NCBI RefSeq assembly: GCF_000514815.1 | Contig: NZ_AZWQ01000008.1 | Span: forward strand, 47,212-111,211 | DNA length: 64,000 nt | Direction of reading: 5' to 3' | Origin: Salinispora fenicalii | GTDB lineage: Bacteria > Actinomycetota > Actinomycetes > Mycobacteriales > Micromonosporaceae | Shown: one piece after another, positions 9,344 to 18,891 of the stretch | How positions within the stretch are numbered: the stretch's first letter is position 1 | Layout: each line of letters opens with the position of its first letter | Translations under genes and position numbers: made by a program | The notes under the pieces: generated by a model | The model's database searches: none | What the model was told of the DNA's origin: nothing | The model's input: the letters and a program-made list of their open reading frames with translations, nothing else

Positions 9344-9967
9344 TCAGGCGGCCGGGGTCAGGGCGGCCCGCAGGTAGCGCAGGTCGCCGGGGCCGCTCCA
9401 ACGGTGCGCCGACAGGCCGGCCACCCGGGCCCCCGCGACCACCCGGTCGTTGTCGTCCACGAGCAGCACCCGCGACGGCGAGGTGCGCAGCGCCTCGCAG
9501 GCCGCCTGGAAGTACTCCTGCGCCGGCTTGTGCACACCAACGACCGACGAGTTGACCACGACGTCCAGTTCATCCTCGAGCCCGAGGGCGGCAAGGTCGG
9601 CGTCGAGCAGGTCGGTGGCGTTCGTGGCGAGCCCGACCGGGACCCCGGACGCCCGGACCTCCCGGACGAACGTCAGCACCTGCGGGTCGACCTCGCCCCG
9701 GTAGCGCTGCCACTCGTGCACAGCCGCCTGGGCCTGCTGCTCCCCCACCGACGGGGTCAACGCCGCGGCCACGCTGGCCATCCACTCGGCGTGGCTCACC
9801 TGGCCGGTCAGTACCGGCTGGAGCAGCCCCCAGGACATCGCGATCTCGTCGAGGACACCTTCGGTGAGCCCGTACGACCGCTCGACGCCGGCGGCGACCG
9901 CCGGGTCCCAGCGGCGCAGCACCCCATCGAAGTCCACCAACAACGCCGTCGCTCGTTCCCGACTCAC
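9344..9967 (-). CDS. HAD-family hydrolase
   Basis: 207 residues. Motif I VDFDGVL at about 11-17 supplies the nucleophile and acid Asp. Motif II is LATNATD, motif III Lys is in GVHKP and motif IV is VDDNDR. The cap is helical, as in HAD subfamily IA phosphatases. GTG at 9967 overlaps the smc stop by four bases (GTGA), so it is translated from the smc message. The substrate is unknown. Confidence 0.87.
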   Translation of the reverse strand: MSRERATALLVDFDGVLRRWDPAVAAGVERSYGLTEGVLDEIAMSWGLLQPVLTGQVSHAEWMASVAAALTPSVGEQQAQAAVHEWQRYRGEVDPQVLTFVREVRASGVPVGLATNATDLLDADLAALGLEDELDVVVNSSVVGVHKPAQEYFQAACEALRTSPSRVLLVDDNDRVVAGARVAGLSAHRWSGPGDLRYLRAALTPAA

Positions 9968-12900
9968 TCGCTATCCTCCTGCCCGCCCCCGGCTCGGTCG
10001 AGCCGCTGGCTGATTACTTGGGTAACCCCGTTGCGCATGGTCACGCCGTAGAGCGCGTCCGCGACCTCCATCGTCCGCTTCTGGTGCGTGATGACGATCA
10101 GCTGGCTCTTCTCCCGCAGCTGCGCGAGCAGCGTGAGCAGGCGGCCCAGGTTCACGTCATCGAGCGCGGCCTCCACCTCGTCCATGATGTAGAAGGGGCT
10201 GGGCCGAGCCCGGAAGATCGCCACCAGCATCGCCACCGCGGTCAGCGACCGCTCCCCGCCGGAGAGCAGCGACAACCGTTTGATCTTCTTACTCGGCGGG
10301 CGGGCCTCCACCTCGACCCCGGTCGTGAGCAGGTCGTCGGGTTCGGTGAGGACCAGCCGCCCCGCGCCGCCGGGGAAGAGCACGCTGAAGACCTGTTCAA
10401 ACTCCCGGGCGGTGTCGGCGAACGCACTGGCGAAGACCGCCAGAATCCGGTCGTCCACGTCCTTGACCACGGTCAGCAGATCCCGCCGGGTGGCCTTCAG
10501 GTCCTCCAGCTGCTCGGAGAGGAACTTGTACCGCTCCTCCAGCGCCGCGAACTCCTCCAACGCGAGGGGGTTGACCTTGCCGAGCAGGGTCAGTTCCCGC
10601 TCCGCCTTGGCGGCCCGCTTCTCCTGCACCGCCCGCTCGTACCCGACCGGCTCGGGCACGGGCAGGCCGTCCCGTTGCGCGGCGGCGACCTCGGCGTCGG
10701 TCGGCGGAACCGGCTGGTCCGGACCGTACTCGGCGATCAGGGTCGCCAGGTCCAGGCCGAAGTCCTCGGCCGCCTTCGCCTCCAGCTGCTCGATCCGCAA
10801 CCGTTGCTCGGCGCGGGCGACCTCGTCGCGGTGCACCTGGCCGGTCAGCCGCTCCAGCTCCGCACCGAGGCGCTTCGCGGCGCCGCGTACCTCGGCGAGC
10901 TCGGCCTCCCGGGCGGCACGTTGGTTGGCCACGGCGTCCCGCTGCTGAGCCGCCTGGTCGATGGAGACGTCGAGCCGGGCCAGCGCCGTGTGTGCTCCGG
11001 CGGCCACCGCCTCGGCGACCGCGGCGCCCCGGGTCCGCACCGCCCGCCGCGCCGCCGCCCGCTCCCGGGCGGCCCGCTCGGCCGTGGCCTGCCGGCGTAG
11101 TGAGTCGGCCCGGCCGGCGATCGAGGAGACCCGCTCCTCGGCGGTCCGTACCGCCAGCCGTACCTCCAGCTCGTTCTGCCGGGCTCGGGGGAGGGCCGCG
11201 GCGAGCTCGTCGCGCTCCTCGGTGGAGGGTTCGGCGTCCACCGGCGCCTCCTCGGCCAGCCGCAACCGCTCCGCCAGCTCGGTGAGGGTGGTGAGGTCCC
11301 GCTCGCGGGCCTCGACCGCGCGGGAGCGGGCCGCACCGAGCCGTTCGGTCTCGGCCCGCGCCGACCGCGCCGCGGCCCCCAGTTCGGCGAGACGGCGAGC
11401 GGCGGCGTTCCGGTGGCTCTCGGCCTCCCGCTTCGCGGCGGCGGCCTGCTGCACCGCCTCCTTCGCCACGGCCACCTCGGCCCGCGCCTGCACCAGCTGC
11501 TCACGCAGCTGCGCAGCGGTCCGCTCGGCGGCGGCACGATGGGTCCGTGCCTCCTCCACGGCGGCCTGTACCTCGATGAAGCTCGGTGCCTTGGCCGACC
11601 CGCCAGCGGCGGCGTACGCCCCGAGCACGTCCCCCTCCGGGGTGACCGCCCGCAGCTCGGAATTCTCGCCGATGACCTCGGCGGCGGTGGCGAGGTCGGG
11701 GACGAGGACGACATCCCGCAGTGCCCGGTGTACGGCGGGGCGAATCTGCGGGTCGCACTCCACGAGATCCGGCGCCCACTGGGCCCGGTCCGGCAGCTTG
11801 GGGCGCAGCGCGTCGGCCGGGCCGGCCATGCCCGGGCCAGCCGGGCTGCCGACCAGCAGACCAGCACGACCCGCATCGGCAATCTTGAGTAGGCGAATCG
11901 CTTCGGCCGCCTCGTCCACGCCGTTGACCGCGACCGCGTCGGCGAGCCCATCCAGCGCAGCGGCGAGCGCGGCCTCGTGCCCGGGCGCGACGGTGAGCAG
12001 CCCGGAGAGGCCGCCGAGCAGCCCCGGCACCTCACCCGCCCGAGCCAGCAGGGCGCCCGCGCCATCCTTTCGGCGCAGGCCCAGGGCGAGTGCCTCCTCG
12101 CGGGCTTTCCAGGTGGCGGCTTCCTTCTCCGCGGATCGCTCCACGTCACTGCACGACCGGACCCCCGCCTGCGCCTGCTCCTGGTCAGCGACCGCCTCGG
12201 CGTGGCGGGCATCCAGGCCGGCGTTGTCCCGATCGGCTTCGGTGGACTGCTCCGCCACGGCGTCCAGCTCGGCCTGGGCCCGTTCCGCCCGGGCCAGAGC
12301 GTCCGCGTACGCGGCGGTGAGGCGCTCGATCTCCTCACCGGCGGTGGCGGTGCGGGCACGGGCGGAGTTGACCTGCCCCGCCAGCCGAGCCAGCCCCTCC
12401 CGCCGGTCGGCGCTGGCCTTCGCCGCCACAACCAGCTCCCGCTCGGCGGCGGCGAGCTGCCGCTCCAAGTCCTGGCGATGCTCCACCGCCTCCGCCAGCC
12501 GGATCTGGTCGTCGGTGAGCGCCGCGCGAAGCTCCTCCTCCTGCTCGCGGACGTGCTCCGCCTCCGCCTCCAGCTGGTCCGGGTCCCGACCTGGCCGCTC
12601 ATCGTCCGGCGTGGCGCTGAGGTGGCGCCGCCGCTCCCGGGCAAGCTGCTCCATCGACCGGAACCGCTCCTGCAGGGCCGAGAGCCGGTACCAGGTGTCC
12701 TGGGCGGCGGCGAGCAGCGGGGCGTCCTCGGCGAGCGCCGCCTCCAGCTCGCCGAGGCGGGCCTGCACCTCGGCATGCTCGGCCTCGACCCGCTCGCGCC
12801 GCTCGCGCAGCACGGTCTCGTCAGCGATCTCCTTGGCCAGGGTGCCGCGGAGGGTGGCGAGGTCATCGGCGAGCAGTCGGAGCCGGGAGTCCCGCAGGTT

Positions 12901-13560
12901 CGCCTGGATAACCGCGGCCCGGCGGGCCACCTCGGCCTGCCGGCCGAGTGGCTTGAGTTGGCGGCGCAGTTCGGCGGTGAGGTCGGTAAGCCGGTTGAGG
13001 TTGGTCTGCATCGCGTTGAGCTTCCGCAGCGCCTTCTCCTTGCGCTTGCGGTGTTTGAGGACGCCGGCGGCCTCCTCGATGAAGGCCCGCCGGTCCTCCG
13101 GCTTGGCGTGCAGCATGCCGTCGAGCCGACCCTGCCCGACGATGATGTGCATCTCCCGGCCGATGCCGGAATCGCTGAGTAGTTCCTGAATGTCGAGCAA
13201 CCGGCAGGAGTCGCCGTTGATCTCGTACTCGCTCTCGCCGGAACGAAACATCCGGCGGGTGATCGAGACCTCGGTGTACTCGATGGGCAACGCGCCGTCG
13301 GTGTTGTCGATGGTGAGGGTCACCTCGGCCCGGCCCAGTGGTGCCCGCCCGGCGGTGCCGGCGAAGATGACATCTTCCATCTTGCCGCCCCGCAGTGCCT
13401 TCGCGCCCTGCTCGCCGAGAACCCAGGCGATGGCGTCCACCACGTTCGACTTGCCGGAGCCGTTCGGACCCACCACGCAGGTGATACCGGGTTCCAGCTT
13501 CAGCGTCGTCGCTGAGGCGAAGGACTTGAAGCCCTTGACCGTCAGGCTCTTGAGATACAC
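9964..13560 (-). CDS. smc: Chromosome segregation protein SMC
   Basis: Condensin ATPase that compacts and segregates the chromosome with ScpA and ScpB. 1198 residues. Walker A GPNGSGKSN at 31-39, Q-loop VGQGRLDGML, two long Ala/Arg/Glu-rich coiled coils, a hinge around 500-660 (VPGLLGGLSGLLTVAPG onward), signature LLSGGERSLTA near 1095 and Walker B FYIMDEVEAALDD near 1120. GTG at 13560 gives the conserved VYLKSLTVKGFKSFA start; the reading frame stays open 96 bases further up, but without family similarity. The following HAD gene overlaps its stop. Confidence 0.97.
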   Translation of the reverse strand: MYLKSLTVKGFKSFASATTLKLEPGITCVVGPNGSGKSNVVDAIAWVLGEQGAKALRGGKMEDVIFAGTAGRAPLGRAEVTLTIDNTDGALPIEYTEVSITRRMFRSGESEYEINGDSCRLLDIQELLSDSGIGREMHIIVGQGRLDGMLHAKPEDRRAFIEEAAGVLKHRKRKEKALRKLNAMQTNLNRLTDLTAELRRQLKPLGRQAEVARRAAVIQANLRDSRLRLLADDLATLRGTLAKEIADETVLRERRERVEAEHAEVQARLGELEAALAEDAPLLAAAQDTWYRLSALQERFRSMEQLARERRRHLSATPDDERPGRDPDQLEAEAEHVREQEEELRAALTDDQIRLAEAVEHRQDLERQLAAAERELVVAAKASADRREGLARLAGQVNSARARTATAGEEIERLTAAYADALARAERAQAELDAVAEQSTEADRDNAGLDARHAEAVADQEQAQAGVRSCSDVERSAEKEAATWKAREEALALGLRRKDGAGALLARAGEVPGLLGGLSGLLTVAPGHEAALAAALDGLADAVAVNGVDEAAEAIRLLKIADAGRAGLLVGSPAGPGMAGPADALRPKLPDRAQWAPDLVECDPQIRPAVHRALRDVVLVPDLATAAEVIGENSELRAVTPEGDVLGAYAAAGGSAKAPSFIEVQAAVEEARTHRAAAERTAAQLREQLVQARAEVAVAKEAVQQAAAAKREAESHRNAAARRLAELGAAARSARAETERLGAARSRAVEARERDLTTLTELAERLRLAEEAPVDAEPSTEERDELAAALPRARQNELEVRLAVRTAEERVSSIAGRADSLRRQATAERAARERAAARRAVRTRGAAVAEAVAAGAHTALARLDVSIDQAAQQRDAVANQRAAREAELAEVRGAAKRLGAELERLTGQVHRDEVARAEQRLRIEQLEAKAAEDFGLDLATLIAEYGPDQPVPPTDAEVAAAQRDGLPVPEPVGYERAVQEKRAAKAERELTLLGKVNPLALEEFAALEERYKFLSEQLEDLKATRRDLLTVVKDVDDRILAVFASAFADTAREFEQVFSVLFPGGAGRLVLTEPDDLLTTGVEVEARPPSKKIKRLSLLSGGERSLTAVAMLVAIFRARPSPFYIMDEVEAALDDVNLGRLLTLLAQLREKSQLIVITHQKRTMEVADALYGVTMRNGVTQVISQRLDRAGGGQEDSE

Positions 13561-13953
13561 CTTCTCGATCCTCGTCCGGTGGCCGCCGTACCGTCGCCCG
13601 GCTGCGCGGACCTGGTGAACCCGCAGACTAACCCGCAGCCGGCAGCCGCCACGCACGCGACCCGCCTGCGGCGCCGCTGCCGGTCATATCCGATTCAGGT
13701 TTCCCGCCCGATCCGATCAAGACACGGTGACTCGGGACGTTGTTCCGGAGTTCACTGCACCGATTTAGGTGACGGGACGCACAGGTGACCAGACACACAG
13801 GCGACGGCCGGCCCCGGTGACACGTACTCAGGTAACGATCCACCCAGGTGTTGGCGTACACAGAACCGCGCGCCGGCACAGTCGTGTCGGCGCGCTTCTT
13901 GCCTGGTGCGATTCAGTTTTCTGCGGACTGCGGCTCGGTGCTGACCTGGTGGG
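13561..13953. other. Gene-free region upstream of smc with repeats
   Basis: About 390 bases between the smc start and the small coiled-coil gene; both genes are on the minus strand. It contains the 16-base-period array described separately and must hold the smc promoter, which I could not pin down. Confidence 0.5.
13767..13852. repeat. Six imperfect repeats with 16-bp period
   Basis: The core AGGTGAC recurs at 13767, 13783, 13799 (AGGCGAC), 13815 (CGGTGAC), 13830 (AGGTAAC) and 13846 (AGGTGTT), with spacing 16, 16, 16, 15 and 16. The first two units match best (AGGTGACGGGACGCAC and AGGTGACCAGACACAC). Another CGGTGAC sits at 13725. This could be a decayed minisatellite or an array of protein sites upstream of smc. 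Confidence 0.6.
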
Positions 13954-14148
13954 TCAGGTCAGCGCCGGCTCGGCCAGACGGAGCAGGTCGTCCGCCTCGG
14001 CTGCCGCTGCCGCGAGCCGATCGTTCTCGGCACGCAGCCGCGTGATCTCGAACTCGAGTGCCTGAACCGTGGCACGCAGTCGGGTGACCTCGTCGAGCAG
14101 ACGCCGATCGGGCGCCGCACCTACGTGGCCGTACAGGGCCTTCGCCAT
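13954..14148 (-). CDS. Small conserved coiled-coil protein
   Basis: 64 residues. The N-terminus MAKALYGHVGAAPDRRLLDE is followed by a leucine heptad region (VTRLRATVQALEFEITRL) and an acidic/Ala C-terminus. The ATG at 14148 follows AGGAGT by seven bases, which fixes the start although the frame is open upstream. I recall similar small proteins starting MAKALxGHVG across actinobacteria; no function is known to me. It probably forms a coiled-coil oligomer. Confidence 0.75.
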   Translation of the reverse strand: MAKALYGHVGAAPDRRLLDEVTRLRATVQALEFEITRLRAENDRLAAAAAEADDLLRLAEPALT

Positions 14149-14521
14149 GTTGACTCCTTGATATGCGCTGCCGGAAAAGCCGGCCAACGCGCGCCCAGTT
14201 AGTACGCGACTGTCAATCCAGCAAATTCTGGGCATGACCGGGCGCGACTGGCGACACCTACATATTGAGCCGGCACCCCCTCCTTCGTCAAGTTGCTACA
14301 GGCCGTGACCCATCTCCACGTCTACCTGTCCACCTAACGGGGGTTGCCTTTCGGCGCGGACATGCACTGTCCGGACCACCCAACTGTACGCACTACTTCC
14401 GCCAACTCCCCACCCCCGGGGTCCGGGTTCCCCTTAACTCTTTCTTAGCCACGTTGCCGCAGGCAACGGCCGCGACGTAGCGTCGCCCCGGCCCGCATCT
14501 CAACCCGTGGAGGCGACCGTC
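14149..14521. other. Divergent intergenic region
   Basis: About 370 bases between the coiled-coil gene and the CAP gene, which face away from each other. It should hold both promoters. I looked for a c-di-AMP (ydaO-type) riboswitch and did not see its conserved core. Confidence 0.4.
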
Positions 14522-15925
14522 GTGTACGGCTGGAACGACCCGAGGAACCCGGAAGGTAGCCATCGGCAACCCGAACCGGCGGCCGACGAACCAGCATGGC
14601 CGACAGACCGCCCGGAGCCGCGCTCCGCCTACCTGTTCGGTGACGAGCCGGACGGACCCGCCGGCGGCCGGGAGCAGCCCACGGAACAATGGGTGCAGCC
14701 CACCAACCCATGGGAGCAGCCCACCAGCGGCCGGGAGCAGCCCGCCAACCCATGGGAGCAGCCCACCGGCGAGTGGGACCGGCAGCAGCCGACCGCGCGC
14801 TGGCGGCCCGACGGCGAGCCCGCCCGGGGCTGGGGAGCCGCAGAGCACCCATACCACGGACCCGCCGGTGACCCCCGCCACGAGCAGCCCACACAGGGTT
14901 GGCAGGCCACCCCAAGCTGGCAGCACGGGGAGCACACCCAGAGCTGGCGGCAGGACCAGCCGGGCGACGGGAGCGACCAGCGATACGCCGACGGGCAGGA
15001 CGAGCCCACCGGAGGCTGGCATGGCGCGGCCGCCCCCGCCGGATGGCCAGAGTCCACCGGGCAACAGTGGCCGGCCCCGAATTCGACCGGCTGGTACGCC
15101 GACGAACCGACGACCAGCATGCCGCCCGTCGCGGAGGCCGCTGCGCCAACCGGTGCCCAGCCGGCCGGCGAGGATCGGCGTCGGAACCGACGGCCGTTGC
15201 TCATCGGCGGGGCCGCAGCGGCAGCCACGCTGGTGGTGAGCCTCGGGGTCGGCGCCGTCGCCCTCTCCGGTGGCGGTGCGGCCAGCCCCACCTCGGCCAT
15301 CGACGACGTCGTGGCGACGAGCCCGATCGAGGAGGGCGCACTCCCCAGCTCGACACCGACCTCGGCCAGCCCCAGCGCCACGCCGACCACGACGTCGCCC
15401 ACACCGTCGCCGTCGGTCTCGCCGAGTAGCAAGCCAAGCCCGACGGCGTCGCGCTCCACCGCTACCTCCCGGCCCACCCCGACCCGTACCACCGCGCCCC
15501 CCACCAGTAGCACCACCACGCCCGCCAACGGCAGCGGCGACGTCAGTGAGGACGCCGCCGAGGTGGTTCGCCTGGCCAACGTGGAGCGCGAGAAGGCCGG
15601 CTGCGCGGCGTTGAGCATCGACGACAAGCTGATGACCGCCGCCCAACGGCACAGCCAAGATCAGGCCGACAACAAGAAGATGTCACACGACGGCAGCAAC
15701 GGCAGTAGCCCCGGCGACCGACTCGACGATGTCAACTACCAGTGGCGCACCTACGGGGAGAACGTCGCCTGGAACCAGCAGTCGCCGGCCGCGGTGATGA
15801 AGGCCTGGATGAACAGCCCCGGCCACAAGGCGAACATCCTGAACTGCTCCTTCACCGAGATCGGGGTCGGCATCGCGACCAGCAACGGACCCTACTGGAC
15901 GCAGGTCTTCGCCGCGCCCCGTTGA
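14522..15925 (+). CDS. Membrane-anchored CAP-domain (SCP/PR1) protein
   Basis: 467 residues. The N-terminal 220 residues are low complexity, rich in Gln, Trp and Pro, with repeats such as EQPTNPWEQPT. One membrane segment (LLIGGAAAAATLVVSLGVGA) follows, then a Ser/Thr/Pro stalk and a CAP domain: VVRLANVEREKAGC, AAQRHSQDQADN, YGENVAWNQ, AWMNSPGHKANILN and EIGVGIA. The His/Glu/His CAP cavity residues appear present. GTG 14522 is chosen because GGAGG lies nine bases upstream; GTG 14507 is in frame but overlaps that site. The orientation puts CAP outside the cell. Confidence 0.87.
   Translation: MYGWNDPRNPEGSHRQPEPAADEPAWPTDRPEPRSAYLFGDEPDGPAGGREQPTEQWVQPTNPWEQPTSGREQPANPWEQPTGEWDRQQPTARWRPDGEPARGWGAAEHPYHGPAGDPRHEQPTQGWQATPSWQHGEHTQSWRQDQPGDGSDQRYADGQDEPTGGWHGAAAPAGWPESTGQQWPAPNSTGWYADEPTTSMPPVAEAAAPTGAQPAGEDRRRNRRPLLIGGAAAAATLVVSLGVGAVALSGGGAASPTSAIDDVVATSPIEEGALPSSTPTSASPSATPTTTSPTPSPSVSPSSKPSPTASRSTATSRPTPTRTTAPPTSSTTTPANGSGDVSEDAAEVVRLANVEREKAGCAALSIDDKLMTAAQRHSQDQADNKKMSHDGSNGSSPGDRLDDVNYQWRTYGENVAWNQQSPAAVMKAWMNSPGHKANILNCSFTEIGVGIATSNGPYWTQVFAAPR
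14695..14778 (+). repeat. 42-bp tandem repeat in the CAP gene
   Basis: Two adjoining 42-base units (14695-14736 and 14737-14778), beginning GCAGCCC(A/G)CCAACCCATG and differing at few positions, with a partial copy just before. In frame; they encode the repeated Gln-Pro-x-Asn-Pro-Trp-Glu segment of the cytoplasmic region. Confidence 0.8.
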
Positions 15926-15958
15926 CCGGGGTCGTCGTCCGCCCCTCCCCACCGGGTG

Positions 15959-15996
15959 CCCGGTTGAGCAACGCCGAACGGCGTACCTCAACCGGG
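15959..15996 (+). terminator. Hairpin terminator after the CAP gene
   Basis: CCCGGTTGAG (15959-15968) pairs with CTCAACCGGG (15987-15996), with an inner CGCCG/CGGCG stem. On the plus strand it is followed by TGCTTTCGG. It lies between the CAP gene and convergent mutM. Confidence 0.65.
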
Positions 15997-16006
15997 TGCT
16001 TTCGGT

Positions 16007-16870
16007 TCAGCCACGAGCCGATGCCGGCCCACGGGGCCGCGGCTGGCAGCGCGGGCAGCTAAACGACGAGCGGTTCATGAACGTCTCGCGACGAATCGGC
16101 GCACCGCACCGCCGGCACGGCTGGTCCACCCGCCCGTACACGTTCAGCGCCCGGTCGAAGTAGCCGCTCTCGCCGTTGACGTTGACGTACAGGGCGTCGA
16201 AGCTCGTTCCGCCTTCCTTGATCGCCTCACCGAGCACGTCCCGGACGTGCCCGAGCAGTCGCAGCGCGGCCGGGCCAGTCAGCCCGTCAGCGGGCCGGGC
16301 GCCATGCAACCGAGCCCGCCAGAGGGCTTCGTCGGCATAGATGTTGCCCACGCCGGAGAGCAGCGTCTGATCCAGCAGAGCCCGCTTGATCTCGGTACGG
16401 CGGCGGCGTAGTGCCGCGACGAAGGTGGCGTCGGAGAACTCCGGGTCCAGCGGATCCCGGGCGATGTGTGCGATCTCCGCGGGCAACTCCGCACCCTCGG
16501 CGCTGACCGACAACCCGCCGAACGTCCGCTGGTCAACGAAGCGCAACTCGGGTCCGTCATCGGCGAACCGGAACCGGACCCGGAGGTGGGTTTCGTCCGG
16601 CGCCGCAGCCGGCTGCAGCAGCAGCTGCCCCGACATACCGAGGTGCCCGATCACCGCGTCGCCGCTGTCCAACGGCAGCCACAGGTACTTTCCGCGCCGT
16701 CGCACGTCCCGGACCGTCGTCCCGACGAGCACATCCGCGAAGTTGGCGGCGCCGGCCGAGTGTCGACGCACCGCGCGCGGGTGCAACACCCGCACCTCGG
16801 CGATCCGCCGGCCGATCACCCACTGCGCCAGCCCCTGCCGGACGGTCTCGACCTCCGGCAGCTCAGGCAC
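16007..16870 (-). CDS. mutM: Formamidopyrimidine-DNA glycosylase
   Basis: Base-excision repair enzyme for oxidised purines; 287 residues. GTG 16870 gives PELPEVETV after Met removal, exposing the catalytic N-terminal Pro with Glu next to it. The beta-hairpin Lys is in RGKYLWLPL. The H2TH region has [11 protein letters not shown]. The C-terminal zinc finger CRRCGAP...FSCPRC is complete. It overlaps the rnc stop by eight bases, so it is translationally coupled to rnc. Confidence 0.95.
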   Translation of the reverse strand: MPELPEVETVRQGLAQWVIGRRIAEVRVLHPRAVRRHSAGAANFADVLVGTTVRDVRRRGKYLWLPLDSGDAVIGHLGMSGQLLLQPAAAPDETHLRVRFRFADDGPELRFVDQRTFGGLSVSAEGAELPAEIAHIARDPLDPEFSDATFVAALRRRRTEIKRALLDQTLLSGVGNIYADEALWRARLHGARPADGLTGPAALRLLGHVRDVLGEAIKEGGTSFDALYVNVNGESGYFDRALNVYGRVDQPCRRCGAPIRRETFMNRSSFSCPRCQPRPRGPASARG

Positions 16871-17621
16871 TGCCGGCCGCCCCGCTGCCGGCACCAGCCG
16901 GCTCCTGCTCCGTCTGCTCGGTCAGCGTCCGCCAGGCCGCTTCGGCGGCTCGCTGCTCGGCCTCCTTCTTGCTCCGCCCCTCCGCGCCGCCGTACCGCCG
17001 GCCCGCCACCACCACCCAGGCGGTGAAGGTCTTCAGGTGGTCCGGCCCGGTGCCCTCGATGCGGTACTCCGGGACGCCCAGCCCCTGCGCGGCGGTCAGC
17101 TCCTGCAGGCTGGTCTTCCAGTCCAACGCCGCGCCCCGCCCAGCCGACTCGGCCATCAGCGGGTCGAAGAGGCGGTGGATGACGCTCGCCACGGTCTCCA
17201 GGCCGCTCTCGAGATAGATCGCACCGAGCAGCGCCTCCAGCGTGTCGGCGAGGATGCTCGCCTTGTCCCGCCCGCCGGTGCTCTCCTCCCCCTTGCCGAG
17301 CAGCAGGTACGGGCCGAGGCCAGTGGGCCCCAGACCGCGGGCCACCTCGGCGAGGGCCCGCATGTTGACCACGCTGGCCCGCAGCTTCGCCAGCTGCCCC
17401 TCGGGCAGATCCGGGTGGTTGTGGAACAACGCGGTCGTGATCACCACGCCGAGCACCGAGTCGCCGAGAAACTCCAGCCGCTCGTTGGTGGGCAGACCGC
17501 CGTTCTCGTACGCGTACGAGCGGTGGGTCAACGCCCGCTCCAGCAGCTCCGGGTCCAGCGCCACGCCGAACGCCGCCTCCAGATGTCCGACGGCCGGTCG
17601 CCGACGTTTGTCGATGCTCAT
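16863..17621 (-). CDS. rnc: Ribonuclease III
   Basis: Double-strand-specific endoribonuclease for rRNA and mRNA processing; 252 residues. Signature [13 protein letters not shown] at about 44-56, second catalytic acidic cluster [13 protein letters not shown] around 120, then a C-terminal dsRNA-binding domain ([14 protein letters not shown] to [13 protein letters not shown]). ATG 17621 shares four bases (ATGA) with the plsX stop. Upstream open sequence runs inside plsX and is not credible. Confidence 0.95.
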   Translation of the reverse strand: MSIDKRRRPAVGHLEAAFGVALDPELLERALTHRSYAYENGGLPTNERLEFLGDSVLGVVITTALFHNHPDLPEGQLAKLRASVVNMRALAEVARGLGPTGLGPYLLLGKGEESTGGRDKASILADTLEALLGAIYLESGLETVASVIHRLFDPLMAESAGRGAALDWKTSLQELTAAQGLGVPEYRIEGTGPDHLKTFTAWVVVAGRRYGGAEGRSKKEAEQRAAEAAWRTLTEQTEQEPAGAGSGAAGSA

Positions 17622-18583
17622 GATGTGCGTACCTCGGTGTCGGTGATGCGGTCGTAGCGGTCCGTGGGAGCTTCCGCGCCAGTATCGGAAAGAAACGCAC
17701 GGACCTGGTCGGCGGCTCCACGCCGGACCAGATGGGCGGCCAACGCGATACCCGAGGCGATGTCCCCTCCGTGGGCAGCACCATGGCACACCACCACCGT
17801 GCCAGCGACACCGAGCAGGGCAGCGGCCCGGGGAGCCCGGCCGCCAGCCGGCGGGCCACCGGTCAGTGCGTACGCGCCCTCGATCGCCTTGAGCAGCACG
17901 TTACCGGTGAATCCGTCAGTAACCACCACATCGGCGCGCGCGCCGGACGCAACGTCATACCCCTCGACCAGGCCGACGTAGCGAGCGGCGCAGGGCAGCG
18001 GTGCCGTGGCGAGGGTGGGATCGGCCAGGCGCCGTGCGCGATCGCCCTTACCGGGCTCGGTGCCGATCGAGAGCAGCCCGACCCGCGGTGACTCGAGCGC
18101 GTGCGTAACGGCGGCGTACGCGGCACCGAGCGCCGCATGCTGGGCGAGGGTCGCCGGACGGGGCTCCAACGAGCCGCCGACGTCCAGGAGGACCACCGGT
18201 CCGCTAACCCCGGGCAGGGTGGCGGCCAGGGCTGGCTGCCGGACGCTGGGCCAGCGGCCAAGCCCGAGGGCGGCGGCGGTGACGGTGGCACCGGTCGAAC
18301 CGGCGGAGACGAGCGCGTCGGCGGCGCCATCGCGGACGGCGCCCACGGCAGCGCCAACGGTGGAGCCGGCTCGGGCAGTGCTGTGGTCTCCCCGCTCAGC
18401 GGGGCGAGTCGCGATCCGGTCGCGCTGGGCCGGATCAAGGTCGGTGGTCAGCTCGCCGACGGCCTCGGGCGGGCCGACGAGCAGGACGTGTAGATCGGGG
18501 TCGGCACGGACGGCCCGCAGAGCGCCGTCAACCACGACGGCGGGAGCGTCGTCCCCGCCGAGGAGGTCGACGGCGATCCGCAC
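17618..18583 (-). CDS. plsX: Phosphate acyltransferase PlsX
   Basis: Makes acyl-phosphate from acyl-ACP at the start of phospholipid synthesis. GTG 18583 gives [20 protein letters not shown], aligning with the usual MRIAVDxMGGDxAP, with GGAG about ten bases upstream; 321 residues is near family size. An upstream GTG at 18700 would add 39 Pro/Arg-rich residues and cannot be excluded. [10 protein letters not shown] and [12 protein letters not shown] are typical. GGDDAP replaces the common GGDHAP. It lies between rpmF and rnc. Confidence 0.9.
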   Translation of the reverse strand: MRIAVDLLGGDDAPAVVVDGALRAVRADPDLHVLLVGPPEAVGELTTDLDPAQRDRIATRPAERGDHSTARAGSTVGAAVGAVRDGAADALVSAGSTGATVTAAALGLGRWPSVRQPALAATLPGVSGPVVLLDVGGSLEPRPATLAQHAALGAAYAAVTHALESPRVGLLSIGTEPGKGDRARRLADPTLATAPLPCAARYVGLVEGYDVASGARADVVVTDGFTGNVLLKAIEGAYALTGGPPAGGRAPRAAALLGVAGTVVVCHGAAHGGDIASGIALAAHLVRRGAADQVRAFLSDTGAEAPTDRYDRITDTEVRTS

Positions 18584-18712
18584 GATGCCCGGCTCCACCG
18601 GGACCTCGACCGGAACAGGCCAGCCGGTGGCGATGGGAGCCGGGACATCGGGCGAGCGCCTGGGCGCACGCGCCGCCCGACCAGAGGTCGGGGGCGTCAC
18701 TCGTCGTCCAGG

Positions 18713-18886
18713 TCAGACCTCAAGGACCTGACGGCCGTTGTAGGTGCCGCAGACGGAGCAGGCGGCGTGCGGCAGCTTGGCGGACTTGCACTGCGGGCAG
18801 GCCACGGTCGCAACCGCCGCGGTCTTCCACTGCGCCCGACGGGACCGGGTGTTGCTGCGCGACATCTTGCGCTTGGGGACGGCCAC
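18713..18886 (-). CDS. rpmF: 50S ribosomal protein L32
   Basis: 57 residues: MAVPKRKMSRSNTRSRRAQW, then CPQC and CSVC pairs forming a zinc ribbon, ending in YNGRQVLEV. Start is GTG 18886 with GAGGAG inside the end of the DUF177 gene, only five bases upstream in the same operon. This DUF177-rpmF-plsX order is widely conserved. Confidence 0.95.
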   Translation of the reverse strand: MAVPKRKMSRSNTRSRRAQWKTAAVATVACPQCKSAKLPHAACSVCGTYNGRQVLEV

Positions 18887-18891
18887 GGTTC

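Noticed and set aside
10961..13189. Open frames of 670-740 codons inside smc on both strands
   Set aside because: They are frame shadows of a G+C-rich coding gene, rich in Arg/Ser/Ala with no domain, while the smc frame has every family motif.
14149..14521. Possible c-di-AMP riboswitch before the CAP gene
   Set aside because: Cell-wall genes in actinobacteria often have one, but the conserved core could not be found here.
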